Assembly: GCA_947500585.1 (NCBI GenBank)
Contig: CANMSN010000002.1
Coordinates: forward strand, 248,001 to 312,000
Direction: 5' to 3'
Origin: an uncultured Flavobacteriaceae bacterium
GTDB taxonomy: Bacteria; Bacteroidota; Bacteroidia; Flavobacteriales; Flavobacteriaceae
DNA: 64,000 bases
Made by a program: the position numbers and the translations under genes. This document shows positions 57,612 through 64,000 of this stretch, piece after piece. Each line of letters begins with the position of its first letter. The stretch's first letter is position 1. The notes beneath the pieces are model-generated. The model worked only from the letters and a program-made list of their open reading frames with translations, searched no databases and was not told where the DNA came from.

Positions 57612-59396
57612 CTATTTAGCCTGCAACCAAGCGTCACGCAACTCTTTTTGTTTTTCATCCAATTTTAAGTTATTGGCTTCTAATAAACTTAAAGTATACC
57701 TATTACTAGCTAACAATGTTACGGTAGTTTCTTTTATTTCGCCAAAACGTTCGTAAACAATTTTGATATCGTCATTTGGTTTAAACGTATTAATTAAATA
57801 ATTAAAGTCTTTAGATTCACTTATAGTAACACCATTCACTTTAATAATTTTATCATCATTTTCTAAACCTGCATTGTATGCTGATAGTCCCATGGTCGTA
57901 TTTTCAGTAATTAAACCATTTACTACATGAGCTCCAAAATCAATTTTACTTTTATCTTGTAATAACGATACGCCAACATTATTTAAAAGTTGTTTCATAT
58001 CGGGCATTCCGCTTTTATAGATATAATTGTTAAAAAATTCATTTCCAAAATCTGTACCCGCATAATCGTTTAACGTATTATGTAAATCTTCAATTTTATA
58101 AGGTTTTTCTTGTTCGCCGTAAGTTATCCATACCAACCTCATATAGTCATCAAGATTTAATTCCTTTTCACGAAGTGATAAATCTAAAGCCAAACCAAGC
58201 ATGCTTCCATAGGAATAATAGGAAATAAAGGTATTACTTCTATTAACAGGATCGACTGAACGTGCTGCATCAACAAACGGTGCTTGATAGCTCATTTCAA
58301 TAGGATTGAAAAATTTAAGTCCTGGAGAATTCCACACATAATTAAAAGTTCCTGTTAAACCATTTATGTATTTTTCTTGACTAATAAGTCCTGCTCTACA
58401 TAACATTAACGTCGTGTAATAATTTGTAAAACCTTCTGCAAACCAAAGTTCACCACTCATATTAGCTTCGTCAAATTTAAAAGGCTCTAAAGCATCTGGA
58501 CGAATACGTTCTACATTCCAAGCGTGGAAAAACTCGTGCGAAACAGTACCTATATTGCCTTCCATACCACCATTAGCCAAACTTTTAGTACTTGTTAAAA
58601 TGGTTGAATTTCGGTGCTCCATACCATCTCTAGATGCATTAGGAATATAGCAAGCTAAAAACGTATAATTACCATAATCAAACTTTGGTAGTTCTCCAAA
58701 AACTGCCTTTTCTTGGAGTACTATTTTCTTGACGTTTTCAAAATAGGCATCAAACTCTTCCTCTGTTCCGTTATGGTGCATAACAAAATTTATGGTTTGT
58801 CCATCAACACTAAAAGCACGTTTACTAAAATTGCTAATCTCGGTTGGGCTATCCATAAAATATTGCAGATTTTCAGCATAATACGTGTTACCTTCAACCG
58901 GCTTTAATTGTGTAGCAACTTTCCAATTTAAATCTTCACGAACATTAAAGGTCACTTCAATAGGATCGTCTTTTAAATTTGGTACATAAATAAACGTCGC
59001 TGGAATATTAAGGTGCGCATGGGTTTCATCAATTTGAGCATATGTGCCATCACCTCTATTTGCAAATAAAATATAGCTTACTTTTATCGTGCCATCGTGC
59101 CCTTTTACATGCCAAGAATATGGGTCTGATCTAGTTGCATTTAATACATTTCCTTTACTATCAGTCACTTTTACGTCATAAATATTTTTCATAAATTCAT
59201 GCAAAGCATAACGCCCTGGCGATGTTCTACTCATTCTAAATTCTACATCATCTGTTCTTAAATTTGAAAACGTAGCTTCAACAAAAGCTTCATGATGAAC
59301 AGCATTTTCAAATGAAATGGTGTATTTTGAGTACACTTGACCAAAAACTATAGTGTTTAAGGTTAAAAAAAGGAAAGAAAAAAGAAATTTATTCAT
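57612..59396 (-). CDS. M61 family metallopeptidase with PDZ domain
   Basis: I start at the ATG complementary to 59394-59396, which begins a signal peptide (MNKFLFSFLFLTLNTIVFGQ). An N-terminal beta domain (about 22-200) leads to the zinc site HEFFH (287-291) in SHEFFHAWNVERIRPDAL, with the downstream glutamate in LWFAEGFTNYY. A PDZ domain lies near the C-terminus (about 490-570, GLSAYNAGLENDDKIIKVNGVTISESKDF). Glycyl aminopeptidases of this family remove N-terminal Gly or Ala from peptides. The exported location suggests processing of scavenged peptides. It is divergent from bioF with a 39-base gap. Confidence 0.92.
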   Translation of the reverse strand: MNKFLFSFLFLTLNTIVFGQVYSKYTISFENAVHHEAFVEATFSNLRTDDVEFRMSRTSPGRYALHEFMKNIYDVKVTDSKGNVLNATRSDPYSWHVKGHDGTIKVSYILFANRGDGTYAQIDETHAHLNIPATFIYVPNLKDDPIEVTFNVREDLNWKVATQLKPVEGNTYYAENLQYFMDSPTEISNFSKRAFSVDGQTINFVMHHNGTEEEFDAYFENVKKIVLQEKAVFGELPKFDYGNYTFLACYIPNASRDGMEHRNSTILTSTKSLANGGMEGNIGTVSHEFFHAWNVERIRPDALEPFKFDEANMSGELWFAEGFTNYYTTLMLCRAGLISQEKYINGLTGTFNYVWNSPGLKFFNPIEMSYQAPFVDAARSVDPVNRSNTFISYYSYGSMLGLALDLSLREKELNLDDYMRLVWITYGEQEKPYKIEDLHNTLNDYAGTDFGNEFFNNYIYKSGMPDMKQLLNNVGVSLLQDKSKIDFGAHVVNGLITENTTMGLSAYNAGLENDDKIIKVNGVTISESKDFNYLINTFKPNDDIKIVYERFGEIKETTVTLLASNRYTLSLLEANNLKLDEKQKELRDAWLQAK

Positions 59397-59435
59397 GACG
59401 TAAATTTTAAACAACTAAGATAGTATTTTTGTAAT

Positions 59436-60590
59436 ATGAATAGTTTACCTAAAAAGTTAAAATCTAAACTTGATGAGCGTGAAAACACTAATGCTTTAAG
59501 AGAACTTGGTAAACAAAACGATTTAATAGATTTTTCATCAAATGATTATTTAGGGTTTTCAAAATCTAAATCTATTTTTAATGCGACGCACCAGTTTTTA
59601 ACCCATCATAACATCACTCAAAATGGCGCTACGGGTTCTAGACTACTATCTGGAAACCATAGATTTTATAATATAGTAGAAGATCGTATTGTAAATTTTC
59701 ATAAAAGCGAAAGTGCATTACTATTCAATTCTGGTTATGATGCTAATATTGGGTTCTTTTCTAGTATTCCGCAACGCGGAGATATTATTCTATATGATGA
59801 ATATATTCATGCTTCTATTCGCGATGGTATTACTATGAGTAACGCTAAAGCTTATAAGTTTAAGCATAATGATTTGACGGATTTAGATCGAAAATGTCAG
59901 ATTGAACGTAATCGAAATCCTATTGATACAGAGATATACCTTATTACAGAATCTGTGTTTTCTATGGATGGCGACACACCAGATTTGATAAAACTATCTG
60001 AAATTTGCAAAAAGTATAATGCCCATTTAGTAACAGACGAAGCTCACGCCATTGGCGTTTTTGGAGAAAAAGGTAAAGGTTTGGTGCAACATTTGAATTT
60101 AGAAAACCATATTTTCGCACGTATTATAACTTTTGGAAAAGCTATGGGCTGCCATGGTGCCGCAATTCTGGGAAGTAAAAATTTAAAAAAGTATTTAGTG
60201 AATTTTTCACGCAGTTTTATTTATACAACTGCATTACCACCACATAGTTTAGCAACAATACATGCTGCTTACAACGAGTTAGTTAATACTGAAAGTAGAA
60301 AAAAATTAAACCAAAATATTCAGTTTTTTAAGTCTGAAATTGTTAAAAATAAACTTGAACATATTTTTATTGAATCGCATTCCGCAATTCATTGTTGTAT
60401 TATTTCAGGAAATGATAAAGTAAAGTCAATCGCAAAAAAACTACAAGACGAAGGGTTTGATGTAAAAGCAATTTTGTCGCCAACAGTTCCAAAAGGTCAA
60501 GAACGTTTACGTTTTTGTTTGCATAGTTATAATTTAGAAACCGACATCTCAAAAGTATTACAACTACTAGCTAATCTAACAAGTACATGA
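59436..60590 (+). CDS. bioF: 8-amino-7-oxononanoate synthase
   Basis: The PLP enzyme condenses pimeloyl thioester with alanine in biotin synthesis. The 384-residue alpha-oxoamine synthase has IDFSSNDYLGFSKS, GATGSRLLSGNH, SVFSMDGDTPDL, TDEAHAIGVFGEKGKGL and the PLP lysine in ITFGKAMGCHGAAIL. The close relative 2-amino-3-ketobutyrate CoA ligase is excluded by the operon: bioD and bioA follow. The stop overlaps the start of the DUF2007 gene (ATGA). The 39-base gap to the divergent M61 gene leaves little room for a promoter, so the bioF promoter may lie partly within that gene. Confidence 0.93.
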   Translation: MNSLPKKLKSKLDERENTNALRELGKQNDLIDFSSNDYLGFSKSKSIFNATHQFLTHHNITQNGATGSRLLSGNHRFYNIVEDRIVNFHKSESALLFNSGYDANIGFFSSIPQRGDIILYDEYIHASIRDGITMSNAKAYKFKHNDLTDLDRKCQIERNRNPIDTEIYLITESVFSMDGDTPDLIKLSEICKKYNAHLVTDEAHAIGVFGEKGKGLVQHLNLENHIFARIITFGKAMGCHGAAILGSKNLKKYLVNFSRSFIYTTALPPHSLATIHAAYNELVNTESRKKLNQNIQFFKSEIVKNKLEHIFIESHSAIHCCIISGNDKVKSIAKKLQDEGFDVKAILSPTVPKGQERLRFCLHSYNLETDISKVLQLLANLTST

Positions 60591-61000
60591 GTAACACCTT
60601 TAAAACCATAGCTAGATATCAATATTCTACCGAAGCACAAATTATAAAAGGCCGTTTAGAAGCTGAAGGTATTCAGGTGTTTCTATCTGATAACCTAACT
60701 ATAGATACCGACCCTTTGGTAAGTAATGCCATTGGTGGAGTAAAACTTAAGGTATTATCGCAAGACGCACTTCAAGCGCAACATATTTTAGAATCCATAA
60801 ATAAATATTCTATTGATGATGAAGGAAACACAATTAGCTGTCCAAATTGTAGCAGCAAAAAAATAGAACTCTTTTCTACAATAAAAGATGCCAAATCATT
60901 ATTCTGGTTTATTTTTGGAGTATTATTTTCATCGCTTCCATTTTATACAAAACATAAATACAGATGTGAAGATTGCAAAACAGAATTCGATTTAAAATGA
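60587..61000 (+). CDS. DUF2007 protein with split zinc ribbon
   Basis: The 137-residue protein starts with a DUF2007 domain (about 6-70, TIARYQYSTEAQIIKGRLEAEGIQVFLSDN and GGVKLKVLSQDALQAQHIL). A zinc-ribbon half (CPNC, about 86-89), a single membrane helix (LFWFIFGVLFSSLPFYT) and the second ribbon half (CEDC) follow. A helix between the two metal pairs is odd for a zinc ribbon. It overlaps bioF upstream and bioD downstream by 4 bases each (ATGA), so it is firmly built into the biotin operon. Its role in biotin synthesis is unknown. Confidence 0.8.
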   Translation: MSNTFKTIARYQYSTEAQIIKGRLEAEGIQVFLSDNLTIDTDPLVSNAIGGVKLKVLSQDALQAQHILESINKYSIDDEGNTISCPNCSSKKIELFSTIKDAKSLFWFIFGVLFSSLPFYTKHKYRCEDCKTEFDLK

Positions 61001-61605
61001 ACACATATTTCATCACAGGAATTTCAACAGATGTTGGTAAAACAATAGCTTCAGCAATTGCAACTGAAGCCTTAGAAGCAGACTATTGGAAGCCAGTACA
61101 AGCAGGAGAATTAGATAATTGCGATACTAAAAAGGTGGAACGATTAGTTTCAAATTCTAAATCGAAATTCCATCCAAATGCCTATGCTTTAAAAACACCA
61201 ATGAGTCCACACGGTGCTGCAGAAATTGATGGTATTAAAATCGATATTAGCAAAATTAAAACTCCTAAAACAGATAATAATTTAGTTATTGAAGGTGCTG
61301 GTGGTTTATTTGTTCCGTTAAATAATACGGATACTATTTTCGATTTAATAAAACCAGAATATAAGGTTATCGTGGTTTCAAGACATTATTTAGGCAGTAT
61401 TAACCACACACTTTTAACAGTAAATACTTTAAAAGAAAAAGGGTTTAACGTGTCTATCATGTTTAGTGGAGATGAACACAAATCAACCGAAGATATTATC
61501 AAAAAAATGACACAAGTTCCTGTTATAGGTAGGATTGATGAAGAACCTTATTTTGATAAAAATGTGGTAAAGGAGTATGCTGAAAAACTTAAGAATAACT
61601 TGTAA
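60997..61605 (+). CDS. bioD: Dethiobiotin synthetase
   Basis: I start at the ATG at 60997, which overlaps the previous stop as ATGA and opens on the P-loop MNTYFITGISTDVGKT. The protein then has WKPVQAGE, SPHGAAEIDG and VIEGAGGLFVPLN, all typical of BioD, which closes the ureido ring of dethiobiotin with CO2 and ATP. Length 202 is normal. It is followed after 5 bases by a repeat arm and the GIY-YIG gene, which split bioD from bioA. Confidence 0.93.
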   Translation: MNTYFITGISTDVGKTIASAIATEALEADYWKPVQAGELDNCDTKKVERLVSNSKSKFHPNAYALKTPMSPHGAAEIDGIKIDISKIKTPKTDNNLVIEGAGGLFVPLNNTDTIFDLIKPEYKVIVVSRHYLGSINHTLLTVNTLKEKGFNVSIMFSGDEHKSTEDIIKKMTQVPVIGRIDEEPYFDKNVVKEYAEKLKNNL

Positions 61606-61610
61606 CGCTC

Positions 61611-61635
61611 GTCACCCTGAACTTGTTTCAGGGTC
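61611..61635 (+). repeat. Left hairpin arm of the GIY-YIG unit
   Basis: A GTC followed by an 8-bp stem (ACCCTGAA with TTCAGGGT) and a short CTTGT-type loop, 5 bases after the bioD stop. Confidence 0.85.
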
Positions 61636-61645
61636 ACATAACCTT

Positions 61646-61924
61646 ATGCAAAAAAGTTATATTTACATATTAACTAACAAATACAGAACCACATTTTATA
61701 TTGGGGTTACTTCAAATCTTTCAAAAAGAATAGAAGAGCATTATGATGAAACTGCTTCTAAATTTACAAAGAAATACAATCTAAAAGATTTAATTTATTT
61801 TGAAGAATTTTCAGATATTGAACAAGCCATTGCAAGAGAAAAACAATTGAAAAACTGGCATAAAGAATGGAAATTAAATTTAGTTAAAAGTTTAAATCCT
61901 ACTTTAAAAACTCTAGATTATTAA
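61646..61924 (+). CDS. Small GIY-YIG nuclease inserted in the biotin operon
   Basis: The 92-residue protein is a single GIY-YIG domain: YIYILTNKYRTTFYIGVTSNLSKRIEEH with the YIY and YIG motifs and catalytic arginine, then SKFTKKYNLKDLIYFEEFSDIEQAIAREKQLKNWHKEWKLNLV with the metal-binding glutamate. It resembles stand-alone URI/YhbQ-type endonucleases. I start at the ATG at 61646. An earlier in-frame ATG at 61577 lies in bioD and would translate the repeat arm as HPELVSGS, which is not part of the domain. Flanked on both sides by inverted hairpin arms. It could nick or cut these hairpins and so mobilise them. That role is inference. Confidence 0.85.
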   Translation: MQKSYIYILTNKYRTTFYIGVTSNLSKRIEEHYDETASKFTKKYNLKDLIYFEEFSDIEQAIAREKQLKNWHKEWKLNLVKSLNPTLKTLDY

Positions 61925-61932
61925 TTTAATGC

Positions 61933-61957
61933 GATGCTGAAACAAGTTCAGCATGAC
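61933..61957 (-). repeat. Right hairpin arm of the GIY-YIG unit
   Basis: Inverted relative to the left arm and ending 5 bases before the bioA ATG. It is identical over all 25 bases to the right arm of the unit at 63287-63354. Confidence 0.85.
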
Positions 61958-61962
61958 AAAAA

Positions 61963-63228
61963 ATGAATTTACAACAACGCGATAAAAAACACCTTTGGCA
62001 TCCACTTAAACAACATCAGCTTAACCCAGAAAGTTTAGCTATTGTAAAAGCAAAAGGCTGTATTTTAACTGATGAAAACGGTAATGAATACATAGACGCT
62101 ATTGCTTCGTGGTACACCTGTATGTATGGGCATTGCAATGATTATATCGTAAAGAAAACGCACCAACAAATGCTAAAGCTGGATCAAGTGATGTTCAGCG
62201 ATTTTACCCACGAACCTGCAGTTAAATTATCAGAAAAACTCATTAAAATACTTCCCGAAAATCAGAACAAGATTTATTTTAACGATAATGGCTCTACTGC
62301 CGTAGAAGCAGCCATAAAAATGGCGTTACAATATCATTTTAATTTAGATGAAAAACGTTCAACGTTTATTGCTTTTGAAAACGGTTTTCATGGAGACACT
62401 TTTGGCGCGATGAGTGTATCAGGATTATCAGTTTATAATGGCCCTTTTGAGGATTTTTTAATCAATGTAGAGCGTATTCCAACACCAAACGGTTCAAATC
62501 ATAATGATATACTAAACCAATTAAAAAACCTTATTGAAAACCACAACATTGCTGGATTCATTTATGAACCTTTAATACAAGGTGCCGCTGGAATGAAAAC
62601 ACATGATGCTAATGGTTTAAACGACATTTTAGAGTTTTTAAAAGCACATAATATACTCACCATAGCCGATGAAGTGATGACTGGCTTCGGAAAAACAGGC
62701 AAATATTTCGCATCAGATTACATGGATACAAAACCAGATATTATCTGTCTCAGTAAAGCCTTAACAGCGGGTTTATTGCCCATGGCAATTACATCATGTA
62801 CCCAAAAAATATACGATGCCTTTTTAAGTAACGATATTTCTAAAGGCTTTTTTCATTGTCATACCTATTCTGCAAATCCAGTGGCATGTGCGACTGCTAT
62901 TGCTGGTATAGAGCTTCTAACATCCACAGAAATACAAAATAATATTAATAAAATAATAGATTCTCATAGTGCCTTTGAGAAACGTATTAAAATTCATCCT
63001 AAAGTAAAATCGACCCGATATTTAGGTGTTATTTTTGCTTTAGACCTCAACACCAAAATGGAACGCTACGGTAACTTACGTGATAAGCTTCTTAAATTCT
63101 TTATGGATAGAGGCGTGTTTTTAAGACCACTAGGTAATACCATTTATATTCAAGTCCCATATGTGATTTCAGAAGCTGAATTACAAAAAGTATATCAAGT
63201 TATAGAAGAGGCTTTAGAAATAGTTTAA
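61963..63228 (+). CDS. bioA: Adenosylmethionine--8-amino-7-oxononanoate aminotransferase
   Basis: The PLP aminotransferase makes 7,8-diaminopelargonate using S-adenosylmethionine as amino donor. The 421-residue protein starts RDKKHLWHPLKQHQ, has DAIASWYTCMYGHCN, FNDNGSTAVEAAIKMALQYH, AFENGFHGDTFGAMSVSG and IADEVMTGFGKTGKYFASD. The PLP lysine is in ICLSKALTAGLLPMA. It is separated from bioD by the GIY-YIG unit and from the beta-ketoacyl synthase by the gene-less repeat pair, so both its flanks carry the same repeat family. Confidence 0.95.
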   Translation: MNLQQRDKKHLWHPLKQHQLNPESLAIVKAKGCILTDENGNEYIDAIASWYTCMYGHCNDYIVKKTHQQMLKLDQVMFSDFTHEPAVKLSEKLIKILPENQNKIYFNDNGSTAVEAAIKMALQYHFNLDEKRSTFIAFENGFHGDTFGAMSVSGLSVYNGPFEDFLINVERIPTPNGSNHNDILNQLKNLIENHNIAGFIYEPLIQGAAGMKTHDANGLNDILEFLKAHNILTIADEVMTGFGKTGKYFASDYMDTKPDIICLSKALTAGLLPMAITSCTQKIYDAFLSNDISKGFFHCHTYSANPVACATAIAGIELLTSTEIQNNINKIIDSHSAFEKRIKIHPKVKSTRYLGVIFALDLNTKMERYGNLRDKLLKFFMDRGVFLRPLGNTIYIQVPYVISEAELQKVYQVIEEALEIV

Positions 63229-63286
63229 ATTAAAAATGATGCTACTTCAATCCCTAACACATAAGTATTACTTTTGTATACCAAAC

Positions 63287-63354
63287 GTCAATCTGAACTA
63301 GTTTCAGATTCACATCCAAATAATTATGAGATGCTGAAACAAGTTCAGCATGAC
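63287..63354. repeat. Gene-less inverted pair of hairpin arms (MITE-like)
   Basis: The left arm 63287-63311 (GTCAATCTGAACTAG...) and right arm 63330-63354 are inverted with an 18-base spacer. The right arm equals the right arm of the GIY-YIG unit exactly. The left arm has a third version of the two variable stem pairs, again fully compensated. It lies between bioA and the beta-ketoacyl synthase start. Confidence 0.85.
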
Positions 63355-63361
63355 GAAAAAC

Positions 63362-64000
63362 ATGAACAAACTAATCTCCATAACTGCCATAGCATCCATT
63401 TCACCCATCGGGAAATCCATGAGCGAAACATGGGAAAGTTATCAAAACAATAACCATTATATCACTTCTGAAAAATTTCAGGAGCAAGAAGTTTGGGTTT
63501 CTAAACTCACACAAGACGCAAAAAAAGAGATTGATTTATTAAGGCAATCAGATAGTAAATACAAATCTCTAGATAACACTGTTATTTTTGCTATTTATGC
63601 CTCAAGACGGGCTATAAAAAATGCAAATTGGAAAATATCTGATAATTTCGGAATCAATATTGGCTCTTCACGAGGCGCCACTGCCCTATTTGAAACCTAT
63701 CACGAATCATTTTTAAAAAATGGTAAAGCCGAAACTTTAAGTTCTCCAACAACCACATTAGGAAACATTTCCTCATGGGTGGCACACGATTTACAAACTC
63801 AAGGTCCAGAAATAAGCCATTCTATAACTTGCTCAACAGCTTTACACAGTATGCTAAATGGTATTGCATGGATAAATTCAGGAATGTGTGATAAATTTTT
63901 AGTTGGTGGTAGCGAAGCACCATTAACCCCATTCACAATTGCACAAATGCAAGCTTTAAAAATATATGCTTCGACTACGCTCAGCAACCAATCAAACATG
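63362..64000 (+). CDS. Beta-ketoacyl synthase, partial (C-terminus beyond window)
   Basis: I translated this directly. It starts at ATG 63362 (MNKLISITAIASISPIG) and stays open for 213 codons. The nucleophile is C157 in SITCSTALHS, followed by GGSEAPLTPFTIAQMQAL, as in FabB/FabF-type condensing enzymes. An in-frame ATG at 63350 lies in the repeat arm and would add MTKN. It is downstream of bioA, so it may build or start the pimeloyl chain for biotin. The last 14 codons contain ASTTLSNQ, encoded by a repeat copy (63968-63985). Confidence 0.85.
   Translation, partial: MNKLISITAIASISPIGKSMSETWESYQNNNHYITSEKFQEQEVWVSKLTQDAKKEIDLLRQSDSKYKSLDNTVIFAIYASRRAIKNANWKISDNFGINIGSSRGATALFETYHESFLKNGKAETLSSPTTTLGNISSWVAHDLQTQGPEISHSITCSTALHSMLNGIAWINSGMCDKFLVGGSEAPLTPFTIAQMQALKIYASTTLSNQSNM
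63968..63985. repeat. Repeat copy inside the beta-ketoacyl synthase gene
   Basis: GCTTCGACTACGCTCAGC is a match to the CTTCG-GCTCA repeat class and is read in frame as ASTTLS after KIY. The gene stays open to the window end. Confidence 0.6.

Larger units (their letters stand above)
61611..61957 (+). mobile_element. Candidate mini-mobile unit: GIY-YIG gene bracketed by inverted hairpin arms
   Basis: Two 25-base arms, 61611-61635 (GTCACCCTG...) and 61933-61957 (read on the minus strand GTCATGCTG...), face each other with GTCA outermost. They match at 21 of 25 positions, and all four differences form two compensated stem pairs. Between them lies one gene for a GIY-YIG nuclease. The unit sits between bioD and bioA, which are normally adjacent. 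The same arm pair without a gene lies at 63287-63354. Mobility is inferred; I could not identify a clear target-site duplication. Confidence 0.6.

Noticed and set aside
59436-60590. Identity as 2-amino-3-ketobutyrate CoA ligase instead of BioF
   Set aside because: The sequences are similar, but tight coupling with bioD and bioA favours BioF.
61577-61645. Earlier in-frame start for the GIY-YIG gene, giving an N-terminus with HPELVSGS
   Set aside because: It begins inside bioD and translates the repeat arm; the nuclease domain starts at the ATG at 61646.

Overview
The window looks like chromosomal DNA of a marine-type member of the Flavobacteriaceae (Bacteroidota). The base composition is AT-rich, and several genes are preceded by the Bacteroidota -7 promoter motif TAnnTTTG. 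There are TonB-dependent receptors with an N-terminal carboxypeptidase-regulatory-like plug extension, many lipoproteins with an SC lipobox, a type IX secretion (type B) sorting domain, and an atpD-atpC pair detached from the rest of the ATP synthase genes. Almost all of the DNA is coding. No gap between genes exceeds about 235 bases, and I saw no rRNA, tRNA, CRISPR array, prophage or classical insertion sequence.

Layout. 1-9.6 kb: an outer-membrane uptake and nuclease region, with a truncated TonB receptor, a secreted exonuclease/endonuclease/phosphatase-fold protein, and a three-gene set of TonB receptor, repeat lipoprotein and endonuclease I lipoprotein. 9.8-17 kb: an operon of DUF3108 protein, tryptophan dioxygenase, M23 peptidase and glucose-6-phosphate isomerase, followed upstream by the tyrosine-degradation pair hppD and hmgA. 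17.2-24.7 kb: patatin/Omp85 protein, small lipoprotein, uvrC, then a divergent rimB-like, rimK, deacylase and 5-formyl-THF cyclo-ligase operon. 24.7-33.2 kb: two tandem paralogous secreted proteins of unknown function with an OmpA-like core, lspA, a DksA-like protein and ileS. 33.4-40.3 kb: radA, three tandem hydrolase-fold proteins that lack the nucleophilic serine, a flippase-like membrane protein, panD and panC. 40.5-51.6 kb: a short glycogen-synthase-like protein, DUF4270 lipoprotein, glmS, a TonB receptor with an SGNH-hydrolase lipoprotein, and atpD-atpC. 51.7-59.4 kb: umuD and umuC, small hypotheticals, a lectin-like protein exported by type IX secretion, an HTH/DUF2975 pair and an M61 peptidase. 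59.4-64 kb: a biotin operon (bioF, DUF2007 protein, bioD, bioA, beta-ketoacyl synthase).

The most striking feature not explained by ordinary genes is a family of short hairpin repeats, about 25 bases each, whose outer end reads GTCA or close to it. They occur as inverted pairs at 15791-15869, 33291-33384 and 63287-63354, as solo copies elsewhere, and inside the coding sequences of ileS and the beta-ketoacyl synthase. One inverted pair (61611-61957) exactly brackets a small GIY-YIG nuclease gene inserted between bioD and bioA. Its arms differ only by compensatory base-pair changes. A gene-less version of the same pair lies on the other side of bioA, with one arm identical over 25 bases. This looks like an autonomous and non-autonomous pair of a tiny mobile unit, with the GIY-YIG nuclease as candidate mobiliser. 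That role is inference. Other points of interest are the trio of apparent pseudo-esterases, the nuclease/TonB receptor locus, and the paralogous CxxC/OmpA-like pair with near-identical 3' ends.
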